From positions 14,352,001 through 14,416,000 of the forward strand of contig CM072345.1 of assembly GCA_036874045.1 (NCBI GenBank): a stretch of 64,000 bases of DNA. Direction: 5' to 3'. This document shows, in pieces, positions 23,212-33,863 of this stretch. The stretch's first letter is position 1. Each line of letters starts with the position of its first letter. The stretch comes from Cymodocea nodosa. Its lineage: Eukaryota; Streptophyta; Magnoliopsida; Alismatales; Cymodoceaceae. The notes under the pieces are model-generated. The model was not told the DNA's origin. It worked only from the letters and a program-made list of their open reading frames with translations, and searched no databases. Both the position numbers and the translations under genes were made by a program.

Positions 23212-23814
23212 GTGGGAGCAGATATGTCATATATCATTGTAAAATCTTTGTTGTGTCCTTCGATCGGTAGAAAGCGATAAAATGGTCCCAACTCCAAGGA
23301 GAGGGTTTTCTGGTTGAGAAAAGTGTATGCTACGTAGGGTCCAATGCATATGGGAATCTATAGCATTTGGAGTTGCATCCAGGAGAGAATATCTAGTTGA
23401 ATGATTGCCTTTTTGTCTGCTTCTTTTTGCCTTGATTGCTCGATTTGTGGTCTTCTCCTTTTAATGGGCTCTTCGATAATTTCCTTGGTAGGCAAATAAT
23501 GAAGACATTACCTCTTCGCTATGCTTGGTCGGTGTTTAATCTCTTGAAGATGCAGGTGTTCACCGTAGATCGATCTTTAATTACTATTAGCACCCGCAGC
23601 TTAATCAGACCGCCTTTGCTGCTGAATGGGCGCGGTGGATTTTCCGATATCTCATCAGATACAAAAAGGGAGGAGAATCTAGTTCAAAAGTTAGCTTACC
23701 GAGAGAGAAGAGTTTAATATTATGTTAACCTTGGTTATTCACTTAATCAATCAATGTTAAGTTTGGCTTTCCTTAACGTTGTTTGCAGGGTGGAACTTGC
23801 ACCAGAAAGAGAAG

Positions 23815-24330
23815 TCAAAAAAAGAGAGAACTAGGCTTTAGCAAAAGCGGGCAATTCTCTTGTAAAAAGCTTTCCCACTCCATTAGTGCCCGCGGTGCTG
23901 TTGGGAAACGCGCCAGCTGATCTTTGTCCGGTGTTGGTTGGACGAGTTGCGTGATGGGAACAGGTGGAATTGGCTCGAGACACGGGACGACGATTGTGAG
24001 CTGGGAATCCGCACCGCGCTTCGGGGGCCCCCGGTCATCTCTCTCGGCAGACGTTGAAAGTGACGAGTGCTGCAGAGGGGACAGCTCGTGGATGTCGGGA
24101 GGAATGTGGTTCATTCGCTTCGGGTCTGCCGATGTCGTCGCTCCACCTGCCTGGTTGTGATTTTCTCGCATGCTTCCATCATTTGTCCTGGAGCAATCGG
24201 AGTGGAATAAGATGGCCGAACCCGTCGTGTCCTTTTCGGTTCTCGCCAACACATGGTAGGTGAATACAAAATTTGATCTCTGGGAAGATAAATAACCACA
24301 TTGAACTGCAAATTTGTTCATTTTCATACA
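23815..24330 (-). other. GC-rich open frame of uncertain nature
   Basis: A minus-strand frame of about 170 codons without an interruption. An internal ATG (MRENHNQAGGATTSADP, at about 24171) would give a 118-residue product rich in Pro, Ser and charged residues (PPKRGADSQL, PIPPVPITQL). It has no recognisable domain and composition unlike its AT-rich surroundings. It could be a relic of a retroelement gag leader or a chance open frame; I cannot assign a function. Confidence 0.25.
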
Positions 24331-27100
24331 AAAATCTGGAGTTTTCGGCCATTGCTAGTCCCTGTTACGTCCAAGGGTTCCCTAATTTGATTCATTCCCT
24401 CTTATTAGTCTGTAACTTAGGGTTCCTCCCTGCTCGAAACAATGTCATGAAAATTGACCTCATCCCTATTCAAGGAGGATATGTAGTCATCAAAGTGAGT
24501 CGTCTTGTTACTTCAGCTTATCATCTGCTCAGGCCATTGGGCATTTCAAGTTTTCGATCAACGGGATTCATTCAATTAGGCAATCACTTTAGGTCACCTT
24601 GATGTGCCTTGATTGCCTCAATCTCCTTAATCATCTTGCTTGTTTTATTGAAATTTAATACTTTTAATGGTGTTTCTTTTTCTTTTTTTTAGTGTTTTAT
24701 TATTCTCTTTACGTTTTCCTTTTTTCTTCCTTTCTGTTCATTGATATCTTTCCTCCTTATTTTTCTCTTCTATTTCTATACCCTCCTCATCTTTTCTTCG
24801 TGTTTAATTTTACATTCAAACGTGGGACGTCAGTTCCATATGGCTCAGATCACGAATAAAAGAAAGGACTACTTTGATGGTCACATTAATTTAGTATCAT
24901 CTATTGGTGTAGGTACGCTAGAATAACAAAAGTACCTCCAAATTTATCTCATCTCCTTTTTATAAAGAAAAACTTTTCCTTTGTTTAGTAATAACTTATT
25001 CTTTTGATAAAATACAATATGTATCAATGGATATTTCAACTCATATCTTTTATTACAAAGAACACTAGACACTCTTCCATGAATCATGACAAGAATTCTG
25101 AGTATAGAAAAGAAAAGTAAACAAAGTTGTTTTTTATTCATTGTTTTGCTCAACAACATTGTATAATCAAATTTTTTTGTGTTCTAAGGAAAAATGGGAG
25201 AAGAAGAAAGAAATCTTTTTTTATTGAAACATGATTATTGATTCCTATTATTTTATGAGTTTATGCTTTTATTACATAGAACTACACGCATACAAAATGA
25301 ATTATATGTATACTAGAATTTTTCTAATATCTAATATTGTAGAATATGTTCATTGACAGCTTTCAGGACGTTTCAGCATAGAAATGGCATGAATATTGTC
25401 ATAACTTATAAAATGTGTACCATTTTGTTACAATGTTTGATGTTTTACATTTGTTCTCCAGAAACCTAGGATTGCAATTGCAGCAACTTAATATGGAAGA
25501 TAATGATATACTTATTCTTTTTTGAGAGATAATGACAGTTGTTTCTGATGGCTCAAAATGTGACATTCCTTGTCTGCAGGTATCACAATCTTGAACATTC
25601 TCTTTTTTAAATTTTAAATTAGTTAGAGGCTATGTTAAACATGCCCAATCCATGTAAGAAGAGGTAGTAGTTAGTTCATCTATTCTTGATGTTTCAGCAG
25701 TTCAGCATGAAATGTTGTTTAACATGAGAAACAGCTTTTATACTTTTTATGCAGCTCCTCTTTGGGCCGAGGCAAGGGTTGCAGTTTCAGGCCCTCACCC
25801 CCAGCAAGATGTAGTTAGTCAATTAAGTCGACATTCTTCTTTTATTGGTGCATTATAACGTTTCATTACAGATTTTATTGCAACAATCTTTTTGCATGTT
25901 GCAGTTCAACACATTACACATTTTAGTAATGCTCTGGTTCAACACAGTTGCTGCATGTCTAGTAAGGTTGCGGTTCAAGAAACTTTCAATACACATTTTA
26001 GTTCAACTTAGAATTATTCTCCTTGTCTTAGAATTAACCGTGTACGATTCTGCTTATGTTATGTACATATCAGGTGACAGTCCACAGTCAAATTTCGAAA
26101 TTCCTGATGCAAAAGAGGTATTCTTATGTCATTTATATTCTGTTGATCGCATAGTTTGTTCTTCATATTACCTAATCAAAGAACCTTGTACTTTATATCC
26201 CAAGATAAAAGCTGCACATATCAGCTTTTTCCAGGAACGCAAGTACCACGACGAGAAGGACGTTCATCAAACCTTACATTCTCAATCTGTTGTCACATTC
26301 TTTCCATCACTGTAGCTGAACAGGAATACCATCAAATCTTATTTCTAATTAACCCTTTGGAGATTGACATGATATTGGAAATTTGACATCTATTACAAGC
26401 GTATTAATGAGAAAGTATTCTCCTTCCGGTTCCAGCATCGTGCCGTTTTGAGTTTTGCCCTAGATTTACATCAGAATGATATTATTCTTCTTGCTAGAGG
26501 TTAACAGGTTCAAATATGAATCTTCTTGTATTTGGATTCATCTTTTCCTAATGTGGTTTGAATATTACCTTGCCTTCTATTTCCATGAAATAAGTTGTAT
26601 TATTTTTGTCATGAATCAACCTGTTTGATCATCTTAAGCAGCATGACAAAACAGAAAAGTAAAAAATTAATTCATCTTGGTTGCAGCCAAAGCTGTCAAA
26701 CAACAAAACTGTTGCCCATGTGAGATTCCATTTTTGTGCTTTCATGGATTTTCTGATACCAGGGGGAGATGATTCAAAGATTTCAATCTCAAAAGATCAA
26801 CCTCAACATATGAAAACCCTTCATCTATAAATAGAAAAGCGCCCAAGAAAACAGATCAAAGAAATAACTTCACATCTTAGGCATTGAAAATCATCTTATT
26901 GCATTCCCTGCCGCGACGTTTATTAGATTCAACACATCGATCAAACCTCTTGCTCAGTTGAAATCTCCGGCCAGAAGATTAGAAGGCAGAAGCTTAAGAG
27001 AGTAGACTTCAATGGATTTACAACGAGTACGGCACAAAAAACCAACAACATCGTAATCGTAAGATCACGAGTATTATTATTCATACAAGTCCCAAGTGTA
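24330..27100. other. Intergenic, two possible orphan exons
   Basis: Mostly AT-rich spacer. Two short plus-strand blocks have exon-like borders. One is 26074-26118, bounded by ATATCAG and GTATTC (GDSPQSNFEIPDAKE). The other begins after a TTGCAG acceptor near 26686 (PKLSNNKTVAHVRFHF, open to about 26829). They may be remnants of one gene, but I found no flanking exons or family match. Positions 26880-27145 probably include the 3' UTR of the small HSP. Confidence 0.3.
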
Positions 27101-27145
27101 AAACCTTGAAAAACCAAACAACCCAAGAAGAAGAAAGAGAGAAGA

Positions 27146-27610
27146 TCAACCAATCTTGACCTCGATGGTCCTGGGCTTCTTGGGCTCAGCCGGTGGCACC
27201 TTCTCGACCGTAACGGTGAGCACACCGTCCTGGCAAACGGCGGAGATGGCCTCGACGTTGGCGTCGCCGGGCATCTCGAGCCTCCTCATCAACTTCCCCA
27301 TCCTCCTCTCCATCCTCAGATACTTGCCCCCCCCTTCCTCCTCCTCCCTCTTCCTCTCCCCGCTCACCACCAGCACGTTCTCCTCCTCCAGCTGCACCTT
27401 CACGTCTCCCGGCTTCAGCCCGGGCATGTCGACGACGAACTCGTAGGAGTTGGGCAGCTCCCGCACGTCCGCCGGCGTCCTCGCCTTGGCCTTCGGGTCG
27501 CGCACGCACGACTTGGTGGGAGCGTTAAAGGCCATCTGAAGCTCCTCGGGTATGACGCGCTCCAGCGTCGACGGGAAGGGGGTGTCGAAGCCGAACATCC
27601 TGACGTCCAT
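27146..27610 (-). CDS. Class II cytosolic small heat-shock protein (HSP20 family)
   Basis: Encodes a 154-residue, intronless ATP-independent chaperone of the cytosolic class II sHSP group. Such proteins form oligomers that hold unfolding proteins during heat stress. The start [11 protein letters not shown] and the N-terminal arm (about 1-40, with [12 protein letters not shown]) are typical of class II. The alpha-crystallin domain spans about residues 43-140 and shows [39 protein letters not shown] and the closing [12 protein letters not shown]. The C-terminal IEV (I-x-V) oligomerisation motif follows (PRTIEVKIG). A longer upstream extension of the same frame exists, but it crosses the TATA box and is promoter. 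The coding region is much richer in GC than its flanks, as is common in monocot sHSP genes. Regulation by heat is supported by the TATA box and heat-shock element listed separately. Confidence 0.95.
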   Translation of the reverse strand: MDVRMFGFDTPFPSTLERVIPEELQMAFNAPTKSCVRDPKAKARTPADVRELPNSYEFVVDMPGLKPGDVKVQLEEENVLVVSGERKREEEEGGGKYLRMERRMGKLMRRLEMPGDANVEAISAVCQDGVLTVTVEKVPPAEPKKPRTIEVKIG

Positions 27611-27702
27611 CGGCCGTTGCTTGCGTGGGATTCCGTCGATTATCGGGACGGTTTTGCAGCCTTTGAGTTGGAATTCTTGAGACGTTCGCGGCGATCGACA
27701 TG

Positions 27703-27711
27703 TTATATATA
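27703..27711 (-). promoter_or_regulatory. TATA box of the small HSP gene
   Basis: Minus strand reads TATATATAA, 93 bp upstream of the ATG at 27610. Confidence 0.75.
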
Positions 27712-27787
27712 GAGGGCAAGGGGGAGGGAGATCGGAGAGGCGGTGGTGGCGACCGGTAAGCGATGACATCGAGAGGCGGCGATGGGA

Positions 27788-27800
27788 GAAAGTTCGAGAG
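27788..27800 (-). promoter_or_regulatory. Heat-shock element
   Basis: Plus-strand text gaaagttcgagag contains three alternating pentamers, GAA-nn-TTC-nn-GAG, a near-consensus HSE about 80 bp upstream of the TATA box. Further GAA/TTC units occur at 27836-27875. Binding by heat-shock factors is inferred from the match and position. Confidence 0.6.
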
Positions 27801-27924
27801 GCGTCGAGTCGCATGACGTCGTTCTTGTCTGGATGGTTCCGACGGGGACTGGAGAAGTGTAGAAGGATGAAGAAGGGTCTCGCGTGTTTCGGGCAAAGCG
27901 GTGACTTTACCGCAAGTGCCAAAG

Positions 27925-29160
27925 TGGATATTCAGAAAAAAAATATATTAAAAAAACGTATCGAAAATAAATTTAGTATATTATTTTAAAATAATTATAT
28001 TTAAAAAATATTATAAATATCTACGTCTATATTTTTTGTTTTAAAGATGAAATTGATTTTAAAATTAGATAATATACTTATGATAACAAAGCAATTCCAT
28101 TCACTTTTCCCACCTATACTTGGATTGTTTTGGGTATGGTTTCGTTGCCGTTTGCCAATTTCTCTATTGTTTAGACTTTTTAATTAACATTTTATATTTA
28201 TCTTGCTGAAGTGACATTTACTGGATTCTGGACTTCATTTCAAGGAATTAGTTTGATTTCAGGTGTTTCAGTTGTAGATGGAGAATTTCTTTTTCTCCTG
28301 CAGGCAGGCATGGTTGGTTGGGATATGAGTTATCATTTTTGTTATCTACAGAATATGATAGAGGAATGATAATGCTCACATTAACCGTGAAAAGGTGATG
28401 ATTTTTGTTCTTATGTTTCCATTTTCTTTTACATTTACTTGTTTGTATGCACAGGCGAATTTTTCTTACTTTTAAGAAAAAACAGGTGATGAGATTTATT
28501 TTTATGTAAACGTGTGATGTTAAGCGTAAATGTGTTTATACCTACATATTGATATATGTTAGATTGAATAAATATTATAAGGCCTTGATTTTCAAGTTCT
28601 TTATTCGTTTAGTGATTGTGTATGTGAAAGTTTCTCATCTACCAACACTGCTCATACAATTTAAAGTGGAAAAAGAAGCCAAGAATGCCACTTTCTACGC
28701 AACCCAAGCGCCAGTTCTTGGTTTGGTGAAAATTACCTGGATTGATGGAAATATTTTTCATTACCAATCAATCAAACATATCTACACAAACCACTCCACC
28801 ACGTAATAACATGTGACCATAAACGATTGACATGAGGTTACGCGGTTTTTTATAACAGATAATAAGTAAGGCGGAGCACTACGTCCCTATGAAGCAATAC
28901 GGCACCTTGAGAATAACTGGTAATAACTCAATACACCAGAACGGCATTATTCGTAATTTCTATTAAGATACAAATCCTAGATACAACATACCATCATTAC
29001 AGAAAAAAACAGAAGGGTAGAAGCATATGGAACTTAACAAAAGGATTTCTCTTTCGGATATAATCCATAATATCCACCATTCACAGACAAGTTACCAAAG
29101 GTGAATTTGAAAGCAGAAGAGATAAAAATATGGGAGCACATTATAAGTTGATATTTTACA
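27925..29160. other. Intergenic, no gene recognised
   Basis: AT-rich spacer between the HSP promoter and the last exon of the SAM-domain gene. The open frame at 28549-28806 shows no family features. Confidence 0.5.
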
Positions 29161-29163
29161 CTG

Positions 29164-31890
29164 TTACGATTCGAGCTTCAATGAAACGACACGGCCCTTT
29201 CTATTACGTCTTGCCACCTTTACAAAAACTACAGACAGGCATGGTGGAGCCCACCATGGACGGCGAACTTCTTGTTCTCCTTTCAGACATGCAACTGCAG
29301 AGTTCAATCAAAAGTCAGTATGTGAAAAAGATACTGGATGTGGTACAGACATCAAGCAAAGCTATGGTATCTACTAAAACCAAGTTAACCACCTCAAACT
29401 TTGGAAAATCCAATAATTCTATATGAAAGCACGTTTTTTTATTTGGCATCAAACCATAAAGGTAAACATCAAGTTCCCCGAATATAACAAATAAAGATGG
29501 AGTGGAACCACAGGGAATGATCAAAATATCCAAATTCTCAAGCGACTCGGGTGTCAGGACTGCAACCAAAAGATCTAGTTTTCGCATTAGTTGATGTGAC
29601 ATCATTAAAACCATTTACCAATGAAACATAAAGTTCCCTGAATATAAAAATGGAGTGGAACCATGAGGAATGATCAAAAAATCCAAATTCTTAAGCGACT
29701 CAGTGTGTCAACAAAAGATTTGCATTCACTGATGTGGAATCATTAATGAATAAACCATTAGATGTAGCCTGTTATTGAAACTGAACTGAACCGTCCAGTT
29801 AAACCAGACCAAACCAGAACCTGTGACCGTTCTAGTTTTTTATAGTCAAAAAGATGAAACCAACATCAAATCATTTCAAACCAAAAAAACCGGTAAAAAC
29901 CATTGTCTCCCTCCCATTCCGATCTACCTCACTGTCCTCATCGTCATTTTTATTGCTGCTTCTGCTGTTCCAGTTGTTTCTGGATGTGCAGGTTCCACTT
30001 CTAAGGTTGAAGAGGGAGGGACAACCCTTCTTCTTCCTCTTCTTCTCCACTATCCAGCAACTACCACCTCCTCCCATTTTCTCTCTCCTCTCCTGTTGTT
30101 GCTCTCCACAATCCAACTTTGGCGAGAAAGTAAACTTGTGCAAATACATCCAAGCATGGAGTGGCATTTGTTGTAATTCCAGTGTGATTTTCTTGAGATT
30201 TCATTTTGGTGAATAAAGCAATTTTGAAAAAGTTGGTGGAGAAAATATGGAGATTATTCATAAGCAAGTTGGAAGGAGCTGTAACAAAAAAGCTCCAAAT
30301 TGTATTGATAAGCTGCTCACGGCTTATTTGGATAAGAAACTTAAATACATGTTTGGAAGAGATTATAGTATTAAGCGTTTAACATAAAATAACTGGGATG
30401 AGTGAATCCAAATGCATCCTAAGACAAATCAACACTATCATGACACTTCCACAGCATCACTACTTTCTTTGTCCCTTCTAAAGCCCAAGAGAAAAGCCCA
30501 TCTTGCCAACTCTCAAAGTCTGTTGCACGGTAGATTTCACATGACATATAACCGAAATTTGAAGAAAAGTGGATGACCAAGGACACTGCTGTCTAGACTT
30601 TGCCTTTCTGTGTAGTGGATAACTTTATCTTATTAATTATCACTACCAGAGTAGAGCTAGGGGAGAATTCATTAAGAAAGATATAGCTTTTCCTGGAGAA
30701 AAATTATGCAGTGTATAGAATCCCAGGACAACTATTAAAATGAAAAGAAAACGAAGAAAGGAGATCAAGAACCACAATGCATAAAAATGGAACTAGTTCA
30801 TATCATGCGTAACACAGTGAAGAACATACAGAAATATAGGGCAAACAGTTGCAATCAGTATGTAAATGTAAAAATATAGTACCAAGCATAAAGAAAAGAG
30901 ACCTTTTATGCGTCTCAGCTCCTTGCAGAGTGTGATAAAGTCTCCCCATTTCATGTGGCATCTTCGAATAAAACGCAGGATTTGCTCAGTTGTGAACATG
31001 GACAAACTCTCTAAATATTCTCCATTAACACCATTTTCTTCAAAAACCTGGCGATAGGTCCCTAAATTTATTTCCTCCAACCAAAGCCCAACATCCTGAA
31101 ACACCACACGAATTCAATACATGAATGGCCGTTTTCTCAGCACTAGCCTTTTCCATCTGTCAAATGTATACAATTTATAAAGCTTGAAAATTACGAAAGA
31201 CAAGTTATATATACATATCACTAACTTATGAGAAATTTCTAAACTAAAACATCAAAGAGAAAAAATGATCACATCAGTGTGTGATGCCCAAGGTCCGCTA
31301 GTCTGTAATCCATGAGACAGATTGTTTTGCAACTTCCAGATTAACCTGTTTTATTTTGAATATCTCATGTCTAGGTCTTCTTCATGCCCTGTTTTGTTTA
31401 GACCTGACCTTCCTAGTTTCCATCTGTAGATGATTATGCGGACATTCAGAAGTAGTAAAAACTGTGAGTGACTCCTCCATTTAGCTGATCTTTTGATTGG
31501 CTAGGACTCTAACAAAAGCGCATACGAAAAGGCATGAATTTGGAAGTTGATTCCAGTGTTGAGCTACGACACAAAATTTCCCAAATGTAGATGGATGGTT
31601 GAACTACAGTTGCCAGCGGAAACCTACTAGGAACACGACATGACTTCACCTGATGGATGAATCGTGGAATTGGAGATGAGGGGGACACAACAACAGACGC
31701 CAAACAAGAGCAGCGAAACTTAAAAACGCAAGCTTTTTGAGCAAAAAAATCACAAGAAGCCAACAAAAACGTTAGTTCCAACGGTGGCAACGACCGTTGA
31801 CGAGAAGGGAAGTAGGGAGGAACGCAAAAGGCTGACCTTGACCGTCCATATGAAGAAATCCAAGGGCTCCGGAGGCATATCTTTGCTCAT
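29164..31890 (-). CDS. SAM-domain plant protein
   Basis: A 125-residue protein with one sterile alpha motif, conserved in plants but of unknown function. Exons are 31837-31890 (MSKDMPPEPLDFFIWTVK), 30903-31095 (acceptor TTTCAG) and 29164-29294 (acceptor CTGCAG), with an open frame to TAA. The SAM domain covers about residues 14-82 (DVGLWLEEINLGTYRQVFEE, NGEYLESLSMF, ILRFIRRCHMKWGDF). The tail carries a conserved VACLKGEQEVRRPWW segment and ends VVSLKLES. The tail matches what I recall of plant homologues nearly residue by residue, which fixes the distant third exon. SAM domains usually mediate self-association or protein binding; partners are unknown. Intron 2 (29295-30902) holds a tandem duplication. 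Confidence 0.88.
29468..29760. repeat. 160-bp tandem duplication in SAM-gene intron 2
   Basis: Two diverged copies (from about 29468 and 29628) share gttccccgaatataa/gttccctgaatataa, tggagtggaacca, aatgatcaaaa and aagcgactc. The copies differ by several substitutions and gaps, so the duplication is not recent. Confidence 0.8.
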
Positions 31891-32260
31891 ATCTCCTCCG
31901 CCCGCCCGGCCACCACCACCACCACTGCCAAAGCAACCCGCCACCTTTGCAATCTCAACTCCACATTTCATCCAGAGACACAAATAATAAAACCCTAGGA
32001 AGTTGCAGCCGAAGAAGAAGACGAGGGGCCAGTACCGGAGATCGGGGGATCCCACCCGCGCTGCGATTGGGAGGCGACGAGAGGACGACGAGAGGCGATG
32101 GATCCGAGAGAATGACGAGAAGGTGGCAACAGGTGTAATTTCGCTCTACGTCTCGGATGAACCCACGCGTCGGGAAAGGAACTACGGTTGGAGTGTGAGC
32201 GAGCGAGACAGCGAGTGAACAGGCCGAAAGCCGAACTCGACGGCAGCGTTTACCAACTTT

Positions 32261-32268
32261 TATTTATA
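32261..32268 (-). promoter_or_regulatory. TATA box of the SAM-domain gene
   Basis: Minus strand reads TATAAATA, about 370 bp upstream of the ATG at 31890. The interval would be a long 5' UTR or contain an unrecognised 5' UTR intron. Confidence 0.5.
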
Positions 32269-32299
32269 CCCAAAAATGTGTTCGTATTTACAATAATGC

Positions 32300-33860
32300 T
32301 TTTTCTTATTTTAGATATATTAATTTAAATCCTATTCATTGTCAAAATATTTCTTTTGCAATAGATTTTATATTTATACATCTAAACTATAGCATAAATA
32401 AGTGAACACATGTAATAGCATTAAACTCTCATTTATTAGCCTGCACTTCTTTCTATCAAAATACTTTTTTGAATTCAAGCGATTACTTACATGAATTGCT
32501 AATGGTTATTAATGCCTCTTGTTTGTAAGAACTAAAGCTGCGAACTGGCTTTTTTTTCCTTGGAGTAATTAATTTATGTCTCGGCAAAGCAAAAGGAAAA
32601 TAAAAGATAAATAAGTTAAGCCTGATCGAAGCTGTTCCATCATAAAATAATTCGCCACTGCAATTCAAATGTTGATATGTGTATGGTATGATATATTTAT
32701 TTTTGATGAGACATCGACATCCACTTAAAAATCTATATTTACTGATATGTCATTAAAAATTTATGATTCTTACGATCATTGTATCAAAGGTAACGATGAT
32801 AGGGATATTAAATTAAAATGGAGATGTTTAAAATAAATATAAATTTTCACTCTTCGGATCAGGTTTAGGAAAAAGCACGTGTATTCATTCCGCCACTTGG
32901 AAATAAGAAATCAGCTAGAAATGAGAACCAGAGGAGTGTGATCGAAGAATATAGGATTATTATTTTTTACCTTTGCACCGTCTTCATCCTTCAACCTTCA
33001 GTGCATCAAATAATAGAATCTTTTCGGAAACGGGAGAGGCGATGTGTGCGACCGCCGATGCATTGTTTAACGCACCTGGTTCCTCGAAAATAACTCATTT
33101 AGTCACCACCATGGGTGGGCTGGCGCCAGTTTAATCTGGAAATTTGCTTCCTTCTTACCCTAGAACACCGAAAGTTGAGGCTTTAAGGACCAAAAGTTGG
33201 TCATTTCCAGGTACCATGTCCAGGCCAGGGTCGCTGCAAAATCTGAAAGAATTAGAAGCTGGGATTCTAGGGCTTCCTTTGAATTATATATATATGTTCT
33301 TGATGGAATTTACAAGTGTGCAACCTAAGCAGCACAAAAACCAGTCATCAAAACTGGAATAGGGAAGAAAAAAAATGCTGAAAACAAATGAAGATGAAAG
33401 GACTCCCAAACAAAATAAATAAAAATTTTAAATATCACGATTCACAACGCAAAACAGAAACACGCTGTCAAATGCTAACCAGCATGTTTAAATCAGCAGA
33501 AACTCGCCTAGGCTTTCATACAAATCAATGTTCTCCGCATTCACCTGCACTCCAGCGGAAAGAGAGGGGAAAAAAAACCCTGCAATTGTGCTCATCTTCT
33601 CAGTCTTCAAGGACATCTCACTGCCTCTGTTTTAGTTTGTAATTTCCAGAAATATGATTTCTGCATATGGTCAGCTATCAGAAGATGCTACTTAACTGTA
33701 CGCCATTGTAACAGGTGAATGGTAAATATTTGAAACGAATGTCTTGGAAGGAGAAGGCACACCAAGAATCCCTGTAAGCAGATGGAAGTAATAATATTTG
33801 CTAAAAGAGGATGAACTCCCATAAAAGTCACCAGCTCTTATCAGGGGCTCAGTTCTGCTC
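32300..33860. other. Intergenic, VPS11 3' side
   Basis: AT-rich spacer between the SAM-gene promoter and the VPS11 stop codon. The right part probably includes the VPS11 3' UTR. No other gene or repeat was recognised. Confidence 0.5.
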
Positions 33861-33863
33861 ATA

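Noticed and set aside
27186..27896. Several long frames overlapping the small HSP
   Set aside because: Alternative-frame shadows caused by high GC; only the HSP20 frame has domain motifs.
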